A stretch of DNA of 53,191 nucleotides from Cysteiniphilum sp. JM-1 (GTDB lineage: Bacteria; Pseudomonadota; Gammaproteobacteria; Francisellales; Francisellaceae): positions 1 through 53,191 of the forward strand of contig NZ_VXKS01000017.1 in the NCBI RefSeq assembly GCF_008711525.1, in the 5' to 3' direction. A model generated the notes under the pieces. That model did not search any database. It saw only the letters and a program-made list of their open reading frames with translations, and was not told where the DNA came from. Each line of letters begins with the position of its first letter. The stretch's first letter is position 1. Positions 37,626-45,558 of the stretch are shown here, one piece after another. A program made the position numbers and the translations under genes.

Positions 37626-37678
37626 ACCTCTCTCCTTGCGGGAGAGGTCGTGCAGCGTAAGCTGCGCGGGTGAGGGGG
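37626..37678. repeat. Dispersed palindromic repeat B, copy 3
   Basis: ACCTCTCTCCTTGCGGGAGAGG (first hairpin), then TGCAGC...GCTGCG (second hairpin), then GGGTGAGGGGG. Same orientation as copy 2; the inner stem differs by compensating changes (TGCAGC/GCTGCG against TTGAGC/GCTCAA), which supports RNA or DNA hairpin conservation. Lies after queC. Confidence 0.75.
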
Positions 37679-37742
37679 AGTTAAGGGTGTATGCCTTTTG
37701 TGTTTTGCAATGGCTTAGACGATGCTTAGCCAACGATGAGGT

Positions 37743-37768
37743 GGCTTCGACTAACGCTCAGCCAACGG
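37743..37768. repeat. Single GGCTTCGACTAACGCTCAG palindrome half
   Basis: GGCTTCGACTAACGCTCAGCC with CAACGGCG after it matches the MITE inner arm; a nearby GGCTTAGAC (37712-37720) resembles the MITE terminal repeat. Probably a deleted copy. The remaining gap to 37846 has only an A-rich leader. Confidence 0.5.
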
Positions 37769-37846
37769 CGGATAGTGCAAGTGATGGATATGTTACTTGA
37801 ATAAAATGTAAAAAAACAAAAAAACAAAAAACAAAAAGAGTATTGA

Positions 37847-38662
37847 ATGACTGAATATACTTTGCATCTGCAAAAAATGAAAACTTCATTAGATCATGAC
37901 AATAACGCCTGCTATCAGTTGCAGGATATCAATATGAATGACTTATTGGGTAAAGCAATTAAGCTTGAGTTTTTAAACGAGATAAATTGCGTTGCCTGTG
38001 GGCGATTAACCAAAAAAAGCTTTAGTCAGGGCTATTGTTTTCCTTGTGTGCGTAGTTTGCCTGAGTGCGATACGTGTATTATCAAGCCTGAATTATGTCA
38101 TTTTCATGAGGGGACATGTCGAGATAGTAATTGGGGAGATGAGCACTGTATTAAGCCGCACTTTATATATCTGGCAAATACTGCCAAAGCAAAGGTTGGG
38201 ATTACGCGCGAGAAAAACACGCCAGCACGTTGGATTGATCAAGGTGCGGTACAAGCTTTGCCGATTATTAAGGTGAGTGAGCGTTTGTTATCAGGATTGA
38301 TTGAAACCAAGCTTGCGAAACACTTAGCGGATAAAACCAATTGGCAGGCAATGTTAAAGGGGCAGCCTGATGCGATTGATTTGTTATCAATAAAAAATGA
38401 AGTGCTCCTGAAAGAGCAGGATTTTATTGAATCACTTAAAACACAATATGGCACACAGTCAATTGAACTGATGAATAATGAAGTGATTGATATTCATTAT
38501 CCTGTGCTTTCATATCCGCAAAAAGTTAGCTCTCATAATCTTGATAAAAATCCATTGGCTGAAGGCACACTATTGGGTATTAAGGGGCAATATATTATCT
38601 TAGATACAGGGGTGATGAATGTGCGTAAGTTTGCCGGATATAAATGCCAATTGGTGGTGTAA
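37847..38662 (+). CDS. DUF2797 cysteine-rich protein
   Basis: 271 residues. A zinc-ribbon-like first part (CVACGRLTKKSFSQGYCFPC near 49-70) is followed by CDTCIIKPELCHFHEGTC and the family block YLANTAKAKVGITRE...RWIDQGAVQALP (about 112-150). These match DUF2797 in order. No catalytic function is known; the middle has a GIY-YIG-like look in that family (YLA...VGITR), which would need structural comparison. No signal peptide. The gene is 30 bases ahead of the epimerase, likely one transcript. Confidence 0.8.
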   Translation: MTEYTLHLQKMKTSLDHDNNACYQLQDINMNDLLGKAIKLEFLNEINCVACGRLTKKSFSQGYCFPCVRSLPECDTCIIKPELCHFHEGTCRDSNWGDEHCIKPHFIYLANTAKAKVGITREKNTPARWIDQGAVQALPIIKVSERLLSGLIETKLAKHLADKTNWQAMLKGQPDAIDLLSIKNEVLLKEQDFIESLKTQYGTQSIELMNNEVIDIHYPVLSYPQKVSSHNLDKNPLAEGTLLGIKGQYIILDTGVMNVRKFAGYKCQLVV

Positions 38663-38692
38663 TTAACAATAACCTAAATTCAAGGAGGAAAA

Positions 38693-39577
38693 ATGAAAAT
38701 TTTACTAGCAGGAGGATCAGGGTTTATTGGTCAAAACCTTGTTCATCATCTTAAAAAACGAGGCTATTGGGTGTCATTATTAAGTCGTCAAATGCAAACA
38801 ATCGAGGGTTTTGATGAATGTATTACATGGCAGAACCTCACGACGATAAAAATTACACAATTTGACGTAGTGATTAATTTATGTGGATTTGGTATTGGGG
38901 AGCAGCGTTGGCGCAAATCAATAAAAGACAAAATAATAAACAGTCGGGTTGAACCAACTGAGCGCCTGATTAAACTCATCGCTGATCATGATGTGTGGTT
39001 GATTAATGCCAGTGCGATTGGCTTTTATCCCTTCTCTGTTAAAGAACAGGATGAAACACAGATTATCCAAAGAACGAAAGCAAATAGCGGCTTTTGTCAA
39101 TATGTTGTGAATCAGTGGGAGGCGGTGGTCAATCGCGCGCGTTTACGCCGCAAAACCATTGTGCGCTTTGGTGTCGTGCTTGGTAAAGGTGGCATGCTTG
39201 ACAAGCTTTTACCAACAGCCAAAAAGGGATTGGGTGCCATAATTGGCAATGGTCAGCAAATGATGTCATGGGTACATATTGATGACCTGTGTCGGGCAAT
39301 GGTTTTTATCCTTGAGCAAAAGTGTATAAATACTAATATCAATATTACTTCGGGTAATGCCTGTAGCCAGAGAGCGTTTATTAAGGCGTTGGCAAAAACA
39401 CTTAACAAACCGTGCTACTTAGTCTTACCGCAATGGTTGATAAGATTAATGTTTGGACAAATGGGTAAGGAACTGCTGCTTTCATCACATAATATCTCGG
39501 CGAAATACTTACAAGAAAAAGGGTTTATGTTTGAATATCCATATATTGAGATGGCGTTGATAGATTTGTTGGAATGA
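38693..39577 (+). CDS. TIGR01777 family epimerase (YfcH/SDR39U1-like)
   Basis: 294-residue extended short-chain dehydrogenase. The NAD(P)-binding motif GGSGFIGQNL is at residues 7-16; VINLCGFGIGEQRWRKSIKDKII...SRVEPT (about 62-87) is the TIGR01777 signature. Ser-Ala-Ile-Gly-Phe-Tyr marks the active site. AAGGAGG precedes the ATG. The substrate is unknown. Confidence 0.85.
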   Translation: MKILLAGGSGFIGQNLVHHLKKRGYWVSLLSRQMQTIEGFDECITWQNLTTIKITQFDVVINLCGFGIGEQRWRKSIKDKIINSRVEPTERLIKLIADHDVWLINASAIGFYPFSVKEQDETQIIQRTKANSGFCQYVVNQWEAVVNRARLRRKTIVRFGVVLGKGGMLDKLLPTAKKGLGAIIGNGQQMMSWVHIDDLCRAMVFILEQKCINTNINITSGNACSQRAFIKALAKTLNKPCYLVLPQWLIRLMFGQMGKELLLSSHNISAKYLQEKGFMFEYPYIEMALIDLLE

Positions 39578-39608
39578 CTTTTTAGTTTTTTATCGCAATA
39601 TAAAGTAA

Positions 39609-40196
39609 CTATTTAGTTAAATGTTGTAAAACAGTAAAGACAAAGCTTGAGTTTAATGCACAAACAGAGGCGATGATATGTGCAAATGTCCGTCCAAGAT
39701 GTCCCTCTTGTCCTTCACCAATTTTAATCAGCATGGTTGTACCTTTAATAAGAGCAGCAATTCCAATAATCGCAAGGCAAACAAGCAGTACCTGCATCAT
39801 CTGCTGAGATTGTTGCGATGAAAAGTGATTAATAAAATCACAGATATGGGCTTTAGCAGATGGTGTGTTATAGCTATCGATATTAAGGCATTGGGCGTAT
39901 GTTTTTTCATAATTACCAACACCAAAAAAGGTGCCAGAAATCAACTTTACAAAACTAGGTAGCGCAATAAGACAAGTCCCGGAGACAAAGTAGAGCATTG
40001 TCGAAAGTGGTGAAAAGCGAAAATAGCCTTGTTGTGGATTAGATAAGTGTTTTAAACGCACGAATGCCATAATAAGCAGCACAATGCCAGACATCGCAGC
40101 AAAGGTATATAAAAAGCCAGATAATGGCGCAAGCTCTTTAAGTAAATGTGCTAATTCATCAAATCCTGTTGTTCCTGCGGGGGTGTCATTGAGCAT
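39609..40196 (-). CDS. IcmC/DotE-like membrane protein (tentative)
   Basis: 195 residues with four helices: about 26-48, 64-90, 133-158 and 169-191. The order of features resembles IcmC/DotE, an inner-membrane part of Dot/Icm (type IVB) secretion systems: helix 2 ends in LPSFVKLISGTFFG (compare LPTG...TTFG), a short periplasmic loop with two Cys follows, helix 3 ends in ALIKGTTMLIKIGEG, and the last helix reads AHIIASVCALN. I see no other Dot/Icm gene in the window. Alternatives are an unrelated four-helix membrane protein. Confidence 0.5.
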   Translation of the reverse strand: MLNDTPAGTTGFDELAHLLKELAPLSGFLYTFAAMSGIVLLIMAFVRLKHLSNPQQGYFRFSPLSTMLYFVSGTCLIALPSFVKLISGTFFGVGNYEKTYAQCLNIDSYNTPSAKAHICDFINHFSSQQSQQMMQVLLVCLAIIGIAALIKGTTMLIKIGEGQEGHLGRTFAHIIASVCALNSSFVFTVLQHLTK

Positions 40197-40401
40197 GATT
40201 TTCGTCCATTATGCTTATAAATGAAGACATCATATAAGACTGAAAATCTCAAACCATACGTAATTTGCGTATTACAATTTTTGTGACAAATATATAGAGT
40301 AAATTGACACACCAACTAGCGTATACACAATTAATACCTTATAGTTAACAACCGATCTTAATCCCTTGTTATAGTTTGTTTTTAGGCAGGTTAATAAATT
40401 G

Positions 40402-41439
40402 ATGAAAGCAGTAAAATTAAACCATTTTTTCACAAACACATTTGAGGCGCACATCAATGCAGCGATTGCAATTAGCGTTATTGCAATATTTGCAATACTT
40501 CAGGTGATCATTAAGCCGCATAATTTATATATTCTAAGCTCGATATTGAGTGTGATGCTCATTAATGTATACATGGTGAAGCTATTTGGAAGTCATATCC
40601 GCATTAAGCTCATTTATAGTGTTATCGTTGGTTTTTCTTTTGGTTTTTTCGGATTTTTAGCATCATTTTTATATTTCTATAATATTTATGCATATACCCT
40701 AGTATTAGTATTGTTGCTTATTATAGTTGCTTACTTTAAGGATGAACCGCCTCATGTTAGTGTTGGTATTTTGCTTTCTACCAATGTCTATATTATCTAC
40801 GCCGGTTTAGCAGGTGATATAAAAGTTGCGGCAATAACAGGTGGAATGACCTTTGTCGCAGCGCTCATATTCACACTACTTTTGTGGATTCAAGTAACCA
40901 TTTTCCCGCCATCGCGCTATCGAAAGATGCCCGAGCAAAAAGTTTTTTTAATGCCAAAGGTTATTTTTACACGTGGGCATTTACGTTATGCCATGCAGCT
41001 AGTTGTCAGTGTTGTTATTGCTAATAGTATTTCATATTACTATCATTTACCATTTGGTTATTGGTTGCCTATGACAGTATATTTAATGTATAAAAATAGT
41101 CACTTAATGACTATGCAAACTGTTAAACACCGATTTATGGGGACGATTTTTGGCTGTATCATCGCATTTTCAGCTATTCACTTCATTGACTCATTATGGC
41201 TATTAACAGTATTACTCTTGCTATGTTGCTATATATACGTCATCAGCCTTGGACAGCATTATGGAAGTTATACATTTTTCTTTACCTTTGCAGTTATTTT
41301 GGTTTTGGCTTTAGGCAATCATGCATGGCTAAACACCTCGGTATTGTCACGTTTAGGTCTGACTGTTTTGGGTTTGGTGATTGTGCTTGCCACTGTTGCT
41401 GTGAGTTATTTTTTAGACAAGCGTTATCCAGAGCATTAA
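40402..41439 (+). CDS. FUSC-like membrane protein
   Basis: 345 residues (ATG at 40402; a TTG directly before it is unlikely). Two blocks of about five helices each joined by a loop (PPSRYRKMPEQKV). The second block begins RGHLRYAMQLVVSVVIA and has PFGYWLPMTVYLMYK with HRFMGTIFGCIIAF, the FUSC signature. No long cytosolic domain, unlike the pump halves at 11290-13312, and no fusion protein nearby. The papain-like gene starts one base after its stop, so the two are translationally coupled. Confidence 0.7.
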   Translation: MKAVKLNHFFTNTFEAHINAAIAISVIAIFAILQVIIKPHNLYILSSILSVMLINVYMVKLFGSHIRIKLIYSVIVGFSFGFFGFLASFLYFYNIYAYTLVLVLLLIIVAYFKDEPPHVSVGILLSTNVYIIYAGLAGDIKVAAITGGMTFVAALIFTLLLWIQVTIFPPSRYRKMPEQKVFLMPKVIFTRGHLRYAMQLVVSVVIANSISYYYHLPFGYWLPMTVYLMYKNSHLMTMQTVKHRFMGTIFGCIIAFSAIHFIDSLWLLTVLLLLCCYIYVISLGQHYGSYTFFFTFAVILVLALGNHAWLNTSVLSRLGLTVLGLVIVLATVAVSYFLDKRYPEH

Positions 41440-41440
41440 T

Positions 41441-42280
41441 ATGAATAAATATAAATTATTGCAGCATCACATAAATCAAATTTTATTTAACAGAAATGAA
41501 AATAAGCTTGTTAATCATGTTGATGCGATATTAAAGATAGATAAAAAATATTGTTATCAAGCCCTTAATGACAATATTCTGCTTAAATATATTGAAAATC
41601 ACTCAAAAGATAAAGCCAAAAAAACAATCATTATTGCTGCATTGTTATCTTGCTTGCTTCAATGGTATCGAGGGACACAAAAAGAGATAGTTCAATTACT
41701 CTCAAGTAAACAGAATACTCAACTGCCTTATGGTTTTTTACCTGCCAACTGTTGGGATGCTGTTTATCTAGCAATATTTTATTTGGAGCTAAAGCTTAAG
41801 AAATACTCATTTGCAAGTATTATATATAACCAAAGACTTGTAGAGCTTATGGATATATCCAAGCTTGAGGCAAATTCACCGATGTATTTTTTATCATCTA
41901 GTTTCTCCTCTGAATATAGTGAGGTATATGATGAATCAAAGATTGATCATTATAGTGTTGGCAGCATAATTATTTTGAACAAAAGAGGAGATTTTTGCCA
42001 TGTTGGTTTCTATCTTGGTTCTGGTATGATCTTTCATCATTGGTTAGATAATGGCTTTAAGATTGACTCAATTAAGCACTTGCTGTGGCATAACGCCTTA
42101 GATCAAGACGTTCGGATTTTAAGCTTGGATAATATGGAATTGATGTTAATGCATAAGTGCTTAAAAGATTTCTTAAAGGAAGGTATTGGTGAGGGAAAGG
42201 TTCAAAAGCCTAGGCTAACCATGATGCAGCAAAAAAGTTGTATAAGTAACTTATCAAAAGTAAGCAGTTTGGAAAAATAG
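41441..42280 (+). CDS. Papain-fold/NlpC-P60-like protein
   Basis: 279 residues, no signal peptide. PANCWDAVYLA places a candidate nucleophile Cys104 at a helix start, and SVGSIIILNKRGDFCHVGFYLG places a candidate His187 in the strand pattern of NlpC/P60 and related cysteine hydrolases (the family pattern is roughly D-C..., then G-D, then HVGIYLG). A third polar residue may be His199 or His200. Such enzymes cut peptides, amides or acyl bonds. The N-terminal 95 residues are helical and unrecognised. Directly coupled to the FUSC-like gene. Confidence 0.55.
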   Translation: MNKYKLLQHHINQILFNRNENKLVNHVDAILKIDKKYCYQALNDNILLKYIENHSKDKAKKTIIIAALLSCLLQWYRGTQKEIVQLLSSKQNTQLPYGFLPANCWDAVYLAIFYLELKLKKYSFASIIYNQRLVELMDISKLEANSPMYFLSSSFSSEYSEVYDESKIDHYSVGSIIILNKRGDFCHVGFYLGSGMIFHHWLDNGFKIDSIKHLLWHNALDQDVRILSLDNMELMLMHKCLKDFLKEGIGEGKVQKPRLTMMQQKSCISNLSKVSSLEK

Positions 42281-42303
42281 TGTAATATTTACTGCCACGT
42301 ATT

Positions 42304-42478
42304 GGCTATGACCATATTCCTGCCCACTTTGATTGTGTAAGCGGTGGCTGAGCGTAAGTCGAAGCCTTTGTGAAGTATGATTTTCCCAAGTTACCCACTT
42401 CGACTGATGCTCAGTGCATCGCTTCGACTTACGCTCAGGGTACGGTGAGCACTTGTGGGTGAGCATTTAGTCTTAGCC
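42304..42478. mobile_element. MITE-like element, copy 2 (175 bp)
   Basis: Begins GGCTATGAC and ends GTCTTAGCC, which are the same terminal repeats as copy 1 in the opposite orientation. It is flanked by CACGTATT (42296-42303) and TACGTATT (42479-42486), a 7-of-8 direct repeat. It contains three CTGAGC...GTCGAAG-type arms, one more than copy 1, which accounts for the extra length. It fills the gap between the papain-like gene and the small ORFs; nothing else was seen in 42281-42589. Confidence 0.7.
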
Positions 42479-42589
42479 TACGTATTCTACGTATTCAGAT
42501 TTTTTGGCAATCACATATGCTGATGCTATGAAAGTAGCTTTTATCATTATAAAAATAAAAGCAAATTATTAATGGATACGGAGAATATT

Positions 42590-42739
42590 ATGAGTAGATC
42601 TAGATTTTATAAATGGATTAATGCGGCATTGATCACAGGCTTTGTTGCAGCTTTAGTGGTTATTAGCCTGCATGGTGCTAAAAATGCAGGAAAGATGCAA
42701 ATACTCAATGCTCAGCAACATATTACAACTGTTTCTTAG
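42590..42739 (+). CDS. Small membrane protein (49 aa)
   Basis: ATG with GGAG upstream (42580-42583). MSRSRFYKWINAAL begins a basic head followed by one hydrophobic helix (ITGFVAALVVISL) and a polar tail. A damaged copy of its start region lies at 44371-44432, which supports that this was a real gene. Function unknown. Confidence 0.45.
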   Translation: MSRSRFYKWINAALITGFVAALVVISLHGAKNAGKMQILNAQQHITTVS

Positions 42740-42763
42740 TGTTTGCTGTGGAGTAAATGAGTT

Positions 42764-42934
42764 ATGAATCAGAGTAATAAAAATTATCATAATGCAATCA
42801 ATAAGCCTCATCAGTTATTTAAAGATAATGATCAGCGTCAATATAAATACTGGCTTGATTTTAAGTATTTGCAAAAAGGACCTGATGCAGAGAGTAATCT
42901 GACTCACTTTATGAGTAATGGGTTTGATAGATAG
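42764..42934 (+). CDS. Small hypothetical protein (56 aa)
   Basis: ATG with GGAG upstream (42750-42753) and a polar, Asn/Gln/Lys-rich sequence without membrane segments. It follows the small membrane protein by 24 bases on the same strand. I recognise no family. Confidence 0.4.
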   Translation: MNQSNKNYHNAINKPHQLFKDNDQRQYKYWLDFKYLQKGPDAESNLTHFMSNGFDR

Positions 42935-43017
42935 GGTTTGTTATAAACAAAAATGACGAATCAGTAAAACGAAATCATCATAAGTGGTGAGTTTTGAATC
43001 TCTTAGTGAGGGGTATG

Positions 43018-44361
43018 ATGCTAGAAGATATTTGTAATAAGAATGGTCAAGTTGTTATTGGTGCAAACTCAATTTTTTTAGACTCGTTGATGTCTTTATC
43101 TCAAGAGTTAGGTTTTAACTTAAAGGTGCTTCCAGTCACTATTGAGAACCAAACATGGTGGTTGCGGGATGTATTATTACCTATTAAAAATAAGATTTAC
43201 ACACAAAATATAAATGGGGACTATAAGCAACAAAGAGATGAAATATTGAGTTATATTACACACAGTGAAAGAGGTTATTATAAATATTCAAATCGACAAT
43301 TACACACAGCACAAACCAAAACAACAGACTTTGAAACTGTGGGTGAAGCAAAAGTTTCAAAATTAGATCGCGTTGTTCTCGAAGGGGGAAATGTTTTTTC
43401 AGCAGTTAACAAAGAGGGTAAAAATTTTATCATAATTGGTGAAAATGCGGTTCTTGATACTTGTGCATATTTATTAAAGTCAAACCCAGATTTATCTGAA
43501 ATCAACCTCCCTAAATCAAACTTTTATATAAATAATAAGTTTGATGAAAAATTCATCAAACTTAGAGCATATGCCAAGGAACTAATTGCAAACTCTCTTG
43601 GTATAAACAAAGAAGATATAATTATTTTGCCCCAATGGACTTATCATTTGGATCTTCAAATGTCTTATTTAGGAAAATCGCAATTTATTATAAATACGTT
43701 TGAAGTTCCATCAGATATTGACTATGAAGACGGTCTTCAAGATTACTTTGGTTATGATCCAGGTCTCCGTGCTCCAAAAGACGTTGGACTTGCTGAAAAA
43801 ATAAAAGATACCTTTGATAAGCTGAATGAGCAATACGGTAAATCCATTATTGAAGTTATACAAAATAAATTAATCAAAAGAGGGTTTGAAGTATCATTGG
43901 TTCTTGGTAGCACATTTTATAATAATCGCAAACAAGACAGCTCACTCAACCAAGTTGACTCACCATATTGTAGAGATTCTCGTGATTTAGGAGCAACAGC
44001 ATTACTTATGAATGGTATCACTGTGTTTTCTCCTATTTTAAATAAAAGAGTTTTCATCACAGCCAATGCCGTTACACAAGAAAGTGGTGTGTATGAAACA
44101 TTTAAAAAGCAACTTGAAAAATTAGACGTAGAGTTAAGGTTAGTTGATATTAATAAGGATCATGGATTGAAAATTACTATTAATTCGGATAAGAGCAAAA
44201 CCTTAGATTTTGTTAGGAGTTATGAAGGGTCCGTACGTTGCCAAACTGTGATCCTAAACTCCGGGACTTCATGTCACTCTGAACCTCCATTATTAATTCA
44301 TAATAAGATGCTAGCCCCCAACTCTGGACCCTGTCAGGATGTCAAGGTCGGTTATTTATAG
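43018..44361 (+). CDS. Guanidino-group deiminase-like protein (arginine/agmatine/peptidyl-arginine deiminase fold)
   Basis: 447 residues from the ATG at 43018 (GAGGGG just upstream; in-frame TTG at 42994 and ATG at 43015 are alternatives). The catalytic elements of the guanidine-modifying pentein fold are seen in order: WWLRD (Asp51), LEGGN (122-125), WTYHLDLQMSYL (His210, Asp212) and SVRCQT (Cys408). This matches the Asp-His-Asp-Cys set of agmatine and arginine deiminases and PADs. No signal peptide. It would hydrolyse a guanidinium group on a small molecule or on arginine in a protein. Sequence between motifs does not match a specific branch by eye. No arginine-catabolism genes are nearby; neighbours are accessory genes. 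Confidence 0.65.
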   Translation: MLEDICNKNGQVVIGANSIFLDSLMSLSQELGFNLKVLPVTIENQTWWLRDVLLPIKNKIYTQNINGDYKQQRDEILSYITHSERGYYKYSNRQLHTAQTKTTDFETVGEAKVSKLDRVVLEGGNVFSAVNKEGKNFIIIGENAVLDTCAYLLKSNPDLSEINLPKSNFYINNKFDEKFIKLRAYAKELIANSLGINKEDIIILPQWTYHLDLQMSYLGKSQFIINTFEVPSDIDYEDGLQDYFGYDPGLRAPKDVGLAEKIKDTFDKLNEQYGKSIIEVIQNKLIKRGFEVSLVLGSTFYNNRKQDSSLNQVDSPYCRDSRDLGATALLMNGITVFSPILNKRVFITANAVTQESGVYETFKKQLEKLDVELRLVDINKDHGLKITINSDKSKTLDFVRSYEGSVRCQTVILNSGTSCHSEPPLLIHNKMLAPNSGPCQDVKVGYL

Positions 44362-44370
44362 GACATCGTA

Positions 44371-44432
44371 AAAACAAATTATTAATAGATATGCAGAATA
44401 TTATGAGTCAATGATCTGGATTTTATAAATGA
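44371..44432 (+). pseudogene. Damaged duplicate of the 42.6-kb small-gene start
   Basis: Aligns with 42557-42616 with few changes: both have CAAATTATTAAT, AGAATATTATGAGT, GATCT and GATTTTATAAATG in order. An inserted pair of bases turns the reading frame into ATG AGT CAA TGA, so the copy is dead after three codons. The two copies bracket the deiminase gene. Confidence 0.6.
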
Positions 44433-44516
44433 AGTTCTACAGAAAGAATATGTGGGTTGACCGTGGGTTAACTATATAACAATTTAGAAGTAATCAATAT
44501 AAAAGAGGAAAGCAGT

Positions 44517-45437
44517 ATGGAATCACAATCGAAATCAAAAAACATGACCAGCATGGCTGGAAAAGAAAATATATTAATACCAAAAATTACCCACAAGGAG
44601 TTAGGGGAAGGTGGCGAGATATATCGAGATATTACAGTGATAAATGGATATCCTTTTTATTGCTCTAGTGGTCAAAGCTCATATATGGCAAATACTTGGT
44701 TTCCATTTTGTGGAATTAATCCAGATGGTACTTTTATCAAACCTTGTGGACTGTATACTCAAGGGTTATCGCAGATGATAAAGTTTCTAGGAGCTGAATT
44801 TATTGGTGGCAAGAAATATATGAATAATATCAAAGATACCAAACTTCCACGATTTGGCAATATAGAAACAGCTTATATCTCTTATGCATTGGGTGGTGGT
44901 TTTTGGAGTGATAGTGAATCTTTTAGTGCAGATCTATGTAAAAAATTCACTGAATATTTTAAAGACAAGTTTCCTTTTTTAATAGATACCCAAATATCTG
45001 TCAGCCCCTTTAGTCAATTTACAACGGAAGATTCTAAAAAAGTAAACGATTGGCTTAAAGAGCAAGGCGCTAATTTGAACGGACAATTTACAATATTCGA
45101 TCCAGCATTTGCTAAATTAGATAATTTGAATAAAGAGCTAGGAAAACCAGCGGCTTATATTAAAACAGTTAGCGAAGGTAATACTCTAGTTAATAAAAAG
45201 TCATTAAGTGAGCTGCAAGTTATGTTTGGCAAAGATGCTTTAGTTAATACTGGAGCAGGTATAACCCATGGGCGCGGTGATAATGAAGTACATATTCCCG
45301 TATTAAACATCGTGACAAACAATACAGAAAATAACACTAAAGATGAATTGAAGGATAAGCCAAAAGTCAGTCTAGTAACTATGTTTCGTGGTAATAAACC
45401 TGATGATGGAAATTCAACACCTAGCAATCAGTTTTAG
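44517..45437 (+). CDS. Uncharacterised protein (306 aa)
   Basis: I do not recognise a family. The ATG has AGAGGA upstream. No signal peptide or membrane helix. The first half has conserved-looking aromatic/Cys stretches (YPFYCSSGQSSYM, NTWFPFCGINPDG, IKPCGLYTQG near 45-90) and a Gly-rich AYISYALGGGFWSD; the last 60 residues are polar and probably disordered. It sits between the deiminase-like and Fic-domain genes on the same strand, and shares their AT-rich codon use. It might be another effector-like protein. Confidence 0.55.
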   Translation: MESQSKSKNMTSMAGKENILIPKITHKELGEGGEIYRDITVINGYPFYCSSGQSSYMANTWFPFCGINPDGTFIKPCGLYTQGLSQMIKFLGAEFIGGKKYMNNIKDTKLPRFGNIETAYISYALGGGFWSDSESFSADLCKKFTEYFKDKFPFLIDTQISVSPFSQFTTEDSKKVNDWLKEQGANLNGQFTIFDPAFAKLDNLNKELGKPAAYIKTVSEGNTLVNKKSLSELQVMFGKDALVNTGAGITHGRGDNEVHIPVLNIVTNNTENNTKDELKDKPKVSLVTMFRGNKPDDGNSTPSNQF

Positions 45438-45509
45438 CGAGTTGATGTATCTACTCAATTTGGAAGATTATCACTGTGTCTTGAAAAAATTGTCTATGGC
45501 AATAAGAAT

Positions 45510-45525
45510 TGACCGTTCACGGTCA
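45510..45525. promoter_or_regulatory. Perfect 7-bp inverted repeat before the Fic gene
   Basis: TGACCGT-TC-ACGGTCA, 34 bases ahead of the Fic start. It is more GC-rich than its surroundings and has no T-run, so it fits an operator or leader hairpin better than a terminator. A related half, TTGACCGT, lies at 44458-44465 ahead of the preceding gene. Confidence 0.4.
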
Positions 45526-45558
45526 TGCGAATACACAACTAGCTAAAAAGGGACTGCT

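Noticed and set aside
37626-37678. Possible CRISPR repeat
   Set aside because: The palindromes are dispersed, not in a regular array, and there are no spacers or cas genes.
42489-42495. A second ACGTATT to the right of MITE copy 2
   Set aside because: It is a local tandem of the flank and is not needed for the target duplication; it does lower the weight of the 7-of-8 match a little.
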